In this document: one piece after another, positions 11,854 through 22,100 of the stretch
How the letters are laid out: every line of letters begins with the position of its first letter
How positions within the stretch are numbered: position 1 is the first letter of the stretch
Source of the DNA: Nymphaea colorata
Lineage: Eukaryota; Streptophyta; Magnoliopsida; Nymphaeales; Nymphaeaceae
Assembly (NCBI RefSeq): GCF_008831285.2
Contig: NW_022204507.1
Span: forward strand, 6,964,174-7,028,173
Direction of reading: 5' to 3'
DNA length: 64,000 nucleotides
Notes under the pieces: generated by a model
Databases searched by the model: none
Seen by the model: the letters and a program-made list of their open reading frames with translations, nothing else
Told to the model about the DNA's origin: nothing
Translations under genes and position numbers: made by a program

Positions 11854-11950
11854 GCTCACTTTGTGAGCTGGTGAGTGCTGGTGTGTTCACTTCGTGAACT
11901 TGAGTGTTGAAGCTTCAAGGGCGTTGGGTGTGTTAGCTCACTGCGTGAGC
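11854..11950 (+). promoter_or_regulatory. Three serial 15-nt hairpins in the copia1 LTR leader
   Basis: GCTCAC-TTT-GTGAGC (11,854-11,868), GTTCAC-TTC-GTGAAC (11,885-11,899) and GCTCAC-TGC-GTGAGC (11,936-11,950) are each a perfect 6-bp stem with a 3-nt loop. They follow the TATA box, so they should lie in the transcribed leader. All three recur in the 3' LTR (15,165, 15,196, 15,247), and a degraded version is seen in the old relative near 47,970 and 48,087. Their role is unknown; RNA dimerisation, packaging or translation control are possibilities. Confidence 0.6.
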
Positions 11951-12142
11951 CGAGGTGAGTTTTCTTAAGTCCTGTTTTGTAATATCCAGTTTGATGAATA
12001 AATAGTTTGTTTGTTCAAGTATACTTTGCCAAGTTATTATTGAGTATCAGTTTGGATGTCGAGACTCTGCTGGATTTATTCCGCATAAATTCGAGTTTGT
12101 AGCTGAGCTATATTTAGGGCCCGCATTACGTTTCCCAACAAG

Positions 12143-12154
12143 TGGTATCAGAGC
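12143..12154 (+). other. copia1 primer-binding site
   Basis: TGGTATCAGAGC, complementary to the 3' end of plant initiator tRNA-Met, placed 2 nt after the 5' LTR. Confidence 0.9.
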
Positions 12155-12203
12155 GAGGTTCTGTCTGAGGGCCGATTTATTGGAATAGTTATATCCTGAA
12201 ATT

Positions 12204-14936
12204 ATGGTGGCATTAGCGGTTGCATTAAACAATATTGAGAAACTTAACAATAGTAATTATGGCTACTGGAAACCCTGTATGGAGTCGTATTTTCTAGGAC
12301 AGGAATTATGGGAGATAGTATTGGGATTAGACACTAATGTTCCTGTCGACGAGGAAGCGAAGAAGAAATAGATGATCAAAGCAGGAAAAGCTTTATTTGC
12401 AATTAAGGTATCAATCGAAAAAGATTTATTAGAGCATATACGAGATGCTACGACTCCTAAAGAAGCATGGGATGCTTTTGCAACCCTATTTTCTCGAGCT
12501 AATGATGCCCACCTACAATTGTTAGAAAATGATCTAGCTACATTAACTCAGGGAAGCATGTTGATAGCAGAATATTTTATGAAGGTTAAAAATATCTTTA
12601 GAGAGATATCTCAAATTGACCCTGAGTCTAAGATTCGTGAGGCCCGTATGCGGAGAATACTTATTCGTGGACTTCGTCCAGAATTTGGCAGTTTCATAAT
12701 TGGTGTTCAAGGCTGGCCAGTTCAACCAACTTTGTTGGAGTTAGAGAATCTCTTGATCAATCAAGAAACATTAGCGAAGCAAATGGCTGGGCTTTCTCTC
12801 AAGGGAAATAATGAGGAAGCTTTGTTTAGTAAGGGTCAGAGATCACGATGGCCAGCTAAGCCAGTCATTAGGTCTCCAAGTAGGAACATTGATGACAAGA
12901 AAGAGAAAAATGTACAAAAGAAAACAAGAGAAACTACAAAGCAGTGGAGACCAAAGATGAAATGTTTTAGATGTGGAAGGCTGGGTCATTCTGCTCGTGA
13001 CTGCAGAGTGAGAATAAATGAAGGAAATGCAGTCATGATAAGTAAGCAAGATGGGGGAGCTAATGAGACTGTACAGAAAAGTTCGTTTCTGTACTCAATG
13101 GAGGTTAAAGAGGATGTTAAACAAGAAAGATGCAATTCCGCTCATATAAAACCTCCAAAAGAAAAAAAAGAGAAGATTAATTATCAAACTGATTGGATAA
13201 TTGATTCTGGATGCTCAAATCATATGACTGGTGATGAGAGCAAGTTTGTAAGTATGAAAGAATATGATGAAAATCGAGTTGTTGTTACTGCTAACAACAC
13301 AAAGCTCCCAGTGGCACTTATTGGAGAAGCAGAGGTTGTAGCCAACTTTGGCAAAGACAGGATTTTACAGAACGTTTATCATGTTCCAGGAATGACTAAG
13401 AATCTGTTGTCTATGCCACAACTAACAGCTTTAGGGCACTATGTTGTGTTCGGCCCAAATGATGTGAAAGTTTATAAGGATGCAGATGTTCAAGGAACTC
13501 CCATGTTTGAAGGAAGGAAAGTTGAGTCAATATATGTCTTGTCAGCAGAAACAACATATATTGACAAAGCAAAAAAGCATGACACTGCAGATATCTGGCA
13601 TGAGAGACTCGCTCATGTTGGATACAACAAACTTCGGGAGATGTCTAATAAGGGGCAGTTGATTGGTCTGCCCAAGCTTGAGGTACGAACTGACAAAGTA
13701 TGCCCAGGATGTCAGTATGGAAAGGCACACAGGAGGCCATACAAAGAATCAAAATATAGAGCTAAAGCGCCATTCGAACTTGTGCATTCAGACGTATTCG
13801 GCAAAGTACCAGACCCATCAGTTGGAGGTAAGTGGTATTTTATCACTTTTATTGATGACTTTTCAAGGTATACTTGGGTCTATTTTATGAAAGAAAAGTC
13901 TGAAGTACTTGAAAAATTTAAGGAGTTCCACCAGATGGTGAAAAATGAACTTGGGCATAGAATTCAGTGTCTACGAACCGATAATGGTGGCGAATATAGA
14001 TCCAATATGTTTATGGCATACACGAGGCAACATGGTATTCAAAGACAATTCACATGTGCCTATACGCCACAGCAAAATGGAGTGGCAGAAAGGAAAAATC
14101 GCCACATAGCAGAAACATGTCGCAGCATGATGCATGCAAAGAACATGCCACTAAGATTTTGGGCCGAGTGTGTCAGCACCGCTGTACACGTAATTAATCG
14201 ACTACCAATGACGAGATTTAATTTTAAGTCTCCATATGAAATGCTCCATAAAAAGAAGCCATCTGTGAGTTATTTTAGAGTATTTGGTTGTGTTTGTTAT
14301 GTTTTTATATCTGAGCAGCACAGGACTAAGTTCGACGAAAAGGCACAAAGGTGTGTCTTTGTCGGATATGACCCATTTCGAAAAGGATGGAGATGTGATA
14401 ATCCTAGCACTGGACAAGTTTATGTTTCTCGTGACGTCATCATCGATGAAGCATCGTCGTGGTGGTCAGAAGAGAAGAAGACGCTTTCAGACTCTCCAGT
14501 TCTTGAGAGAGATGTTCAAAATAAAATACAATTTGAGATGAATCAAGGAGAGCCTGAGCTTGAAGACACAGAAGCAAGACAGCCAGATAAAGAAGTTCAT
14601 TGCCCAAGGCAAGAAGAACGTACAGATCCATGGAGAACAGGAGTCAGTCCAATCCAACAAAGAACTGCAGAAGAAGAAAGACCATCACAACTTGAAGAGC
14701 CAGAAGAAGCACCAATAGCACTAAGAAGATCAACGAGAATACGAAAACCAAATCCAAAGTATGCAGATGCAGACTGTGCCATCATGGAGGAGATCGACCC
14801 AGCTTCTTTTGAAGAAGCAAAAGATGTTGAAAAATGGCATGCAGCATTGGAGCGTAATGAGATCCGAGAACTCATACGAAAAGCTTACCAGTGCAAACAT
14901 TTACCAAGCTTGAAGAATGTTAGGAGTCATAAGTAG
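12204..14936 (+). pseudogene. copia1 gag-protease-integrase polyprotein, one stop codon, RT/RNase H deleted
   Basis: The natural start is the ATG at 12,204, after the primer site. An in-frame TAG at 12,369-12,371 separates the first 55 codons from an uninterrupted 854-codon frame (12,372-14,936). Numbering from 12,372: gag (UBN2/copia type) in residues 1-160, zinc knuckle CFRCGRLGHSARDC at 198-211, protease DSGCSNHMTG at 278, pre-integrase HERLAHV...CPGCQYGKAH around 410-450, integrase with acidic residues D474, D537 and E573 (D-X62-D-X35-E). After the linker motif ASFEEAKDVEKWHAAL the frame jumps directly to a short tail (IRELIRKAYQ...), so the whole RT and RNase H region (normally 500-600 residues) is missing. 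Retrotransposon proteins act in cytoplasmic virus-like particles. Confidence 0.92.
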
Positions 14937-14947
14937 AGAGTCGGTAA

Positions 14948-14959
14948 TGAGGGGGAGAT
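14948..14959 (+). other. copia1 polypurine tract
   Basis: Purine-rich GAGGGGGAGA immediately before the 3' LTR; it primes plus-strand synthesis in this class of element. Confidence 0.8.
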
Positions 14960-15451
14960 TGTAGAGTCATCACCGACTCTCACGAACCATCTTCAGCCTT
15001 CTCTCTTTAAGTCGGTGGCTATTAAAACAAAAATTAAAGAAGTCGGTGGAAGCATCCACCACCGACTCCCTCTCCCTATAAATAGGGACGTTGGGGCTTT
15101 TGGTTACGTGTGAAAAATTGTGAGTTGGGTTGAGCATTATGAGTTGGGTTGAGTCTTAGTGTGTGCTCACTTTGTGAGCTGGTGAGTGCTGGTGTGTTCA
15201 CTTCGTGAACTTGAGTGTTGAAGCTTCAAGGGCGTTGGGTGTGTTAGCTCACTGCGTGAGCCGAGGTGAGTTTTCTTAAGTCCTGTTTTGTAATATCCAG
15301 TTTGATGAATAAATAGTTTGTTTGTTCAAGTATACTTTGCCAAGTTATTATTGAGTATCAGTTTGGACGTCGAGACTCTGCTGGATTTATTCTGCATAAA
15401 TTCGAGTTTGTAGCTGAGCTATATTTAGGGCCCGCATTACGTTTCCCAACA
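14960..15451 (+). repeat. copia1 3' LTR
   Basis: 492 bp, TGTAGAGTC to CCCAACA. It matches the 5' LTR except for a few single-base changes (for example GGATGTCG/GGACGTCG, TTCCGC/TTCTGC) and a local duplication of about 19 bp of the GAGTTGGGTTGAG stretch near 15,120-15,155. TATA box at 15,077-15,084 and AATAAA at 15,308-15,313. Confidence 0.95.
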
Positions 15452-15456
15452 TATTC
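15452..15456. repeat. Target-site duplication, right, of copia1
   Basis: TATTC, identical to 11,662-11,666. Confidence 0.95.
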
Positions 15457-15584
15457 CATGTCACTGGCCTCTAGCTAGCTACTACTATATCTTCATCACC
15501 TTTGCCATCACTATTTCACCTTGTGAATATTCTATATCTCTCGCTAGTGGTGGGTTCAAATACTTTTGCGGATTTGTTTTGCAG

Positions 15585-15689
15585 TTGCTCCCAATTTCAA
15601 TCCCAGTGATGACATCTGTGGGCAAGATCCTTCTGTAGTTATTCACTATCCCAGAAGTGGTGCCCCACGCAGCACCAGGACTTATGTAG
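15585..15689 (+). pseudogene. Exon 2 of the duplicated gene, segment A
   Basis: Bounded by a TTTTGCAG acceptor and a G|GTAAGC donor. With one base carried from exon 1 it reads 35 codons without a stop: (V)APNFNPSDDICGQDPSVVIH then YPRSGAPRSTRTYVG. The same 105-nt block occurs in segment B (50,678-50,782) and a 99-nt version in segment D (62,150-62,248), all with the same phase and donor. Although this exon itself is open, the copy is broken upstream (exon 1 frameshift, copia1 insertion). I do not recognise the protein. Confidence 0.45.
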
Positions 15690-15937
15690 GTAAGCAAGCA
15701 AATCTGGTTATATGCACAAACTTGTGCACAAATGCATTGAGCATAGGCTACTGCGCATGACCAATTACTCCTAAATGTGGGCAAGGGGCCCAGTACAAGT
15801 GGGCCAACATATACTTGATTTTTTTTAAAAGACTGTGCACTGTCCACGTAACCAGTTTTGGTAAGTGATCACCCTTTTGTTTGGGTTTCAAGAACAAAAC
15901 GTGCATTGTTTCCATGAAAATGTCAATTTTCTAATGG

Positions 15938-15939
<2 letters not shown>

Positions 15940-16005
<66 letters not shown>

Positions 16006-16045
16006 AGAGAGAGAGAGAGAGAGAGAGGGAGGGAGGGGGAGGGAG
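15940..16045. repeat. Compound (TA)n(GA)n microsatellite
   Basis: About 31 TA units are followed by a GA/GGGA-rich run to about 16,045. Absent from the matching place in segment B, so it expanded after the duplication. Confidence 0.95.
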
Positions 16046-16273
16046 AATGGTGACTGAGTTTTTCGAGTCATCCTCATTTAAGCAGTGCCGTTCGATCTAT
16101 TATGATAGATGGTTAAGATAAAACAATTAAAAAATGGTGATTGACTTTTGTTCATTTAATATTAGTTTCCATCTTTTTTTCCATGTTTTTTTCTCAACCA
16201 CATCTGTATTAGATGGACGGCCTTGGTTACATGGCTGGGTGGCTCTAAATAGCTAGAGTCACCATTTACAGTA

Positions 16274-16277
<4 letters not shown>

Positions 16278-16326
<49 letters not shown>

Positions 16327-16363
16327 ATATATATATATATGTATGTATGTATGTATGTATATA
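16278..16363. repeat. (TA)n/(GTAT)n microsatellite
   Basis: TA units grade into GTAT units. Segment B has CTCT followed by a shorter TA run at the matching place (51,465-51,499). Confidence 0.95.
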
Positions 16364-18232
16364 GAAGTTGGCAGAAACAAGACCACTTGGGTAAGAGGGA
16401 AAAAACAAACCCATCAAAATTAATTATTAAAATATTTGTTTTCACAATCTCACCTTATAAATATGATCTTAAACAATAATTTTGTGAGCAACAAATATTA
16501 AGTTATTTTTTTCTTGCTTAAGTAATGTTTTCTTAATCATAAAAAAATGAAACTCTTATAACATCAAAATTTTGGTAATGAAAAGATTAATTTTAAAAAA
16601 GAAAGTCTGAACTAAAGCATGATTTACATTAAACTAGTGTTTATAAATACACTAGATGGTTCATTTTTTGTTTAAAACACTGTTTAACACAAATTTAAGA
16701 GGCTTGGCTTTTATAATTTACCCAAATGGCCTAGCACCTATCGATCATTCATATACATATATATATATGTGTGTGTGTGTGTGTATGTGAAACCACAACG
16801 ATCCACCCCTTGCAGTGGCATGGACACCTTCTTAGAAGGTAGTTTAAAAGTACAAATCAATTTCTATGAATGCCAAAAGAAAAATCCTTGAATTTAAGGA
16901 TGAATTAAACAAGTTTAGAAACATTAATTAATCTACCTCAATTATGGATGATAATTTTTCATAGTTAAATATTCTAACCAGCTTGAGTCCGTAACACAGC
17001 CCCCGCCCTCGCTGACCAGCTTCATTATTAAATAGATTGGGCAACACCCAGGTTTATTGGGCCCAAGGATCGAGTTCTCGACATAGTCCAGACCAGTAAC
17101 TAACGAAGCCCCTCTCCATGGCGGGTCAAGCCCAAGGTTCGATCATAGTTTAAACTGGTGCATGAGAGAAAAATAAGATCCAGTTGTTAACTGGATTCGG
17201 GTGTCTAAGATGGTTATAGACCTAAGTCTAGATTTGATCAGAGTGAAAATCTGAGCCATTTTACAGTAAATATAGGATTTAAAGTTACTTGAACCCAATT
17301 TTGAGCTGATCGATCTCCAAGTACGCACTGCAAAATCAAGTCCAAAGTAGAACCAATTCGGACCCAATTAGGCTGGACTAAAGAAAACTCGATAGAATCC
17401 CTCCGCTCTCTCCTGTTCCACCCCCAGCCGGCCTGGTGATTTCACTTGTATCCTCTACCTTTAAGCTATAAACAATTTATGAGTCTCCTTAATTCGCCAT
17501 GCAAGAAAGGGGTACTTGATTCTTCTGTATCCAAAACAGTTGAAACAAGACATGAAAAATATGCAACTCTTAATATCAGGCTGTTTGGCAATGAAAACAA
17601 TTTGTAAACTATTCTATTAATATGTTTTAAAGATTGGGACAGATTTATGAAACACATTTGCTGGAATGTTTCATAAGTTTGCCTAGAATTTTTTTGGGCA
17701 TATTTATAAAATAGTTACAAACTGTTTCTTTTGTCAAATGGGCATTTAAGTTAACAATCCTACATATAGATGGCCCATTCGGCCTTGGAAAAATTTGAAA
17801 CAACTAGAAACTCAACTAGCATAAGCAAAATAATGATGCCATGACATGGAAAGGATGGCTATAAGGAAATATATTAACTCTTGTTGTAATATGAAAGAAT
17901 TTCAGGATATTTATAGAACATTTGGTAGATCCGATCATATTTCTCTTTGAATAAAACACCTGTCATCCGAGAAAAGGAGAGAAAGGCCTTAGCCACATAA
18001 AGAGGAAGAAGAAATATTAGCTTAGATATCTAGACCTTGTGATGATTTGTTTTGTAAAATAATCAGCTTAATTTCATTTCTCATCTATCCGATTAATTAC
18101 AAATAGAGCATACATACATAGGAAGTCGAACGTTTTGCACTCAGTGCAGAAGTTTATAGTTTAGGTAGTCCAGCGGCAAAAAGAAAAAAGAAATGAAATT
18201 TGAAAACTCCAAAGCCAATCCATGTTTTGATT

Positions 18233-18648
18233 AAAATTATACTTTCTTCATAATCTTCCCAATCGATACAATTTACAAAAAAGGTTGTAAATTTGTTTTT
18301 ATTTCCTAAAGCTAGATAGAAATTACCAGATTTAAAAGATGACTATGGATCCAGTGGGCGACAAGTCTAAATGTGGTTCCAACTTTTGCACCAGTAACAT
18401 AATTTCAATATTCACTCTGCCTCGTTTTATTTTTATGAAATCGCTTTTGGAAATTAAGCCATGTACGTATCCCTTAGAACATCTAAGGCTCTATTTGATA
18501 TCTAGGAAATTTTTTATCCCAAGAAAAAGTTTTTGTTGTATGTAGTGGGTTGCTCTTGCTCATTGTTTCCTAACGTTCTCTCAAATGAAGCAGGACTTTT
18601 GCATCTTGGGAAAAATATTTACAGGTTCGCTTACTGTTAGGTCTTAGG
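18233..18648. other. Insertion specific to segment A, left part (copia2 lies inside it)
   Basis: Segments A and B align up to about 18,232 and again after about 24,190. The roughly 500 bp made of 18,233-18,643 plus 24,101-24,190 has no counterpart in B and is split by copia2. No coding domain or terminal repeat was recognised in it. Confidence 0.45.
18644..18648. repeat. Target-site duplication, left, of copia2
   Basis: TTAGG, repeated at 24,096-24,100 after the other LTR. Confidence 0.95.
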
Positions 18649-18698
18649 TGATAGAAATGTAGCACCAATATCTGTAACCCGAAAACAACACTCACGCA

Positions 18699-18748
<50 letters not shown>

Positions 18749-19106
18749 ACAAGAAGAAACTGAGGAGAAGAAGCCGTAGCCAAAATGGTTTGCACGGCCT
18801 CTATTTATAATCTCATTTTCAGAATTCTAAGAGTCTCCAATCGTAGAATCCTAGGAGATTTCACAAGCTCCAAGGACATTAATTACATCATAGAAACCTA
18901 AGAGACTTCACATATTACAAGGATATTAACTACAACATAGAATCCTAGGAGACTTCCCATATAACAAGGATATTAACTATAACATAGAATCCTAGGAGAC
19001 TCTTCACATGTTACAAGGACATTAAATATTTTAACACATTCTACAAGGAGGTGGAATCCTAAGAGACTCCTCTTCAACGTGCTGGTGAAGGATTTATATT
19101 TTAACA
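18649..19106 (-). repeat. copia2 3' LTR
   Basis: 458 bp, TG...CA ends on the plus strand (TGATAGAAATG to TTTTAACA). It holds a (GA)n tract at about 18,701-18,742, the TATA box (minus strand) at 18,802-18,809 and about four imperfect 47-bp tandem repeats at 18,848-19,035. The last pol codons and the stop (19,101-19,103) overlap its edge. Confidence 0.97.
18848..19035 (-). promoter_or_regulatory. Tandem 47-bp repeats upstream of the copia2 TATA box
   Basis: About four copies of an imperfect unit share CCTA(G/A)GAGACTT and ACAAGGATATTAACTA. Because the element reads leftwards, they lie upstream of its TATA box, in U3. Tandem U3 repeats act as enhancers in other plant copia elements such as Tnt1; that role here is inference. 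The same array is in the other LTR at about 23,837-24,024. Confidence 0.6.
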
Positions 19107-22100
19107 CCCTCCCTCAAGTTGTGCATGGTTTTGCACCATGTACAACTTGCCTTTTAGAAACCAGAATCGTTCCTTTGTTAATCCTTTTGTAAATAAGTCT
19201 GCAACTTGTTCATTTGTACGAACATAAATAGGCTGAATTTCCTTGTCTTCCACCTTTTGTCTAACAAAGTGTTGATCAATCTCAATGTGCTTTGTTCGAC
19301 CATGTTGTACGGGATTAAAGGCAATGTTAATAGCGCTTTGATTATCGCACATTAACATTGATGTTTTAATCTTTTCTCCAATGTCTTCTAGCAAATATCT
19401 AACCCATGTAACTTCAGCAGTACCTGCAGCCATGCATCTGTATTCAGCTTCAGTGCTGGATCTTGCTACTGCCTTTTGCTTTCGACAACTCCAAGACACA
19501 AGATTACGTCCAATGAAAATACAAAAACCAGAAATGGACTTTCTTTGATCGGGATCTCCAGCCCAATCTGCATCTGTGAATGTCATAAGTTGATGTCCAG
19601 TAGTTATATTTTCACTCTTACCATAAACTAAGCCATCTCCTGCTGTCCCTTTAAGATATCTTAATATTCTTTTGACAGCATCCATGTGAGTATCTCTAGG
19701 TGCATGCATAAATTGGGATACTTGATTCACAGCATATATAATATCTGGTCTAGTAAATGTAAGATATTGAAGTGCCCCAACAATACTTCGATATTGCGTA
19801 GGATCTTCATATAACTCCCCATCTTGAGCACTTAGTCTTTGATTTAGAACACTAGGAGTTCCAACAGGCTTACAATCAGACATACCTGACTTTTTCAACA
19901 AATCCAACGTGTATTTCTGTTGTGTCAATGTGAGGCGATTATTGTGCCTATCAATCTCCACTCCAAGAAAGAATCGTAAATCACCAAGCTCTTTCATTTT
20001 GAAGTTTTGCATCATCAAAACTTTAGCTTCTTCTATGTGTTTTTCTGAATTGCCTGTGATAACAATATCATCAACATATATAAGAAGTAAAGTAAATATG
20101 TTTTCCTTTCGATAAATGAAAAGAGAGTGATCTAGAGGACATCTCCGAAAACCACATTCTTGAATCTTGCAAGAGAAACTGTCAAACCACGAACGTGAGG
20201 CCTGTTTAAGTCCATAAATAGATTTTCTTAGTTTGCAAACCCATGCATGAGAGTCTCTTTTCGTGTATCCTGGAGGTTGTTCCATATATACTTCCTCCCT
20301 TAAATCACCATGAAGAAAAGCATTCTTTACGTCCATTTGATGTAGTCTCCATCCATATTCAACTGCCAATGATATAATCACGCGAATTGTTCCCATTTTG
20401 ATCACAGGGCTGAATGTCTCATCATAATCTTCTCCATATTGTTGTGTAAACCCTTTTGCTACTAACCTTGCTTTGTGTCTTTCTATGCTGCCGTCAGGTT
20501 TGTATTTAATTTTGTATACCCATTTGGAGCCCACTACGTTCTTTTCGTGTGGCCTCGGAACGATCTCCCATGTTCCACATTCATGCAAGGCATCCATTTC
20601 TTCTTTCATAGCCTTTCTCCAATGATGTGATTTTGATGCTTCATCAAATGAAGTAGGTTCTTCCTCCTTGCCAACTTTTGCCATGAATAACTGAAAATCA
20701 AGTGATAAAGAATCATAGCTAACCCACCTGTGAATGGGATGACGAATGCGTTGGGATCTTCTAAGGTGGGGCATGTTGTCTTCTTCACTGTGAGCATCTC
20801 TGTCCCTTAGTCGTCGACTGTAGATAAGACCCGAATACCGATGTGCATCGTTGCTCTGTTCATTATTGTTTTCGTGATGACTTAATGTCTGTGTTGGATC
20901 TTCTTGATTTTCACTTTGAGCCATATCCGACGGTTGTATTGCTCTCTCTGAATCTTCACTTTGAGGCACATCATTTTCTATAACAGGATCTGCATTGAAT
21001 AACTGTGTACTGGTCCAGGGATCATAAGATTCAATGGTCATAGGCATTTCATTTGTATTATCAAAACTATGTTCATCAAAAATGACATTTCTTGAAGTTT
21101 TGATACGTTTAGTTGTTGGATCATAGCATCGAAAACCTTTATATTCATCAGCATATCCAACAAATCTACATTGAATAGCTTTGTCTTGAAACTTGTTCCT
21201 CAAGGCAGCATCAACGTGAACATAGCATACACAACCAAAAACCTTCAAGTTCTTGTAATCAGGTTGTTTGCCTAAGAGTGTAAAATATGGCGATTTAGAC
21301 ATCAAGAGTGTCATAGGCAAACAATTTATTATGTATACAGCAGTATGGAAGGCTTCAGTCCACAAGGAAATGGGCACATTAGTATCATGCATCATGCTCA
21401 TGGCGCTTTCAACTATATGTCGATGTTTCCGCTCAACTACACCATTTTGTTGTGGTGTGTAAGGGCAGGAAATTTGTCTAGTTATCCCTTTTTCACGTAG
21501 AAATTCAATAAAATCAAGCGAGGAATATTCTCCCCCTCCATCACATTGAAAATGCACCACATTGGATGAAAATTTAGTTTGAATCATGGCATAGAAGTTT
21601 CGAAATATGTGAGGTACTTCTGATTTGTGTTTCATGAAGTAAATCCAGGTGAAACATGAGTAAGAGTCAATGAATAAGACATAATATCTTGACCCAGACA
21701 TGGAATCAATAGGGGCTGGCCCCCATACATCAGAAAAAATAGTTTCAAAAGGTTTGGAAGCCCTTTGATTTATATTATGGAAAGGTAAAACATGACTCTT
21801 ACAAAGTCCACAACTTGAACATTTTTTGACACTTGAAGTAAGAGGTAAACTTGATCTTGGAATGAGACTATCTGTGACAAGTTTTTCAATGAAATGTCGA
21901 CCACAGTGTCCTAGCCGACTATGCCACAAATCAGACTCCAAAAATTGGTTAGGGCCCCTTACTTTTGATTGAAAATGGCAAGAACTTGGCACTGATGACG
22001 CATTATGAGAAAGAGAAAATGTCTTCAATCCTATATCAAAAGTGGATGAATCCTTGGGTAGACATTCCTTGAGGACGTACATATTCCCTTGACGCTCCCC

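Larger units (their letters stand above)
11667..12140 (+). repeat. copia1 5' LTR
   Basis: 474 bp, beginning TGTAGAGTC and ending CCCAACA (TG...CA ends). It carries a TATA box at 11,784-11,791 (TATAAATA), an AATAAA polyadenylation signal at 11,997-12,002, and three small perfect hairpins between them. Against the 3' LTR only a few substitutions are visible, plus an extra 19-bp duplicated stretch that only the 3' LTR has. Confidence 0.95.
11667..15451 (+). mobile_element. copia1: young Ty1/copia element lacking RT and RNase H, inserted in intron 1 of segment A
   Basis: The element is complete at its ends: 5' LTR 11,667-12,140, primer site 12,143, gag-protease-integrase frame 12,204-14,936, polypurine tract just before the 3' LTR at 14,960-15,451, and a TATTC duplication on both sides. 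Segment B carries the empty site (around 50,515). The 3.8-kb length is short for the family because the region between the integrase C-terminus and the very end of pol is deleted. It can therefore move only if RT is supplied by a relative. Near-identical LTRs show a recent insertion. Confidence 0.95.
15690..18232. repeat. Segment A intron-like spacer, conserved with segment B
   Basis: Aligns by eye with 50,783-53,390 in segment B, and from about 16,550 also with segment C (28,440 onwards). It is AT-rich and shows no open frame conserved between copies. Differences include expanded (TA)n and (GA)n tracts here and a 185-bp hAT-like insertion in segment B only. Confidence 0.6.
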
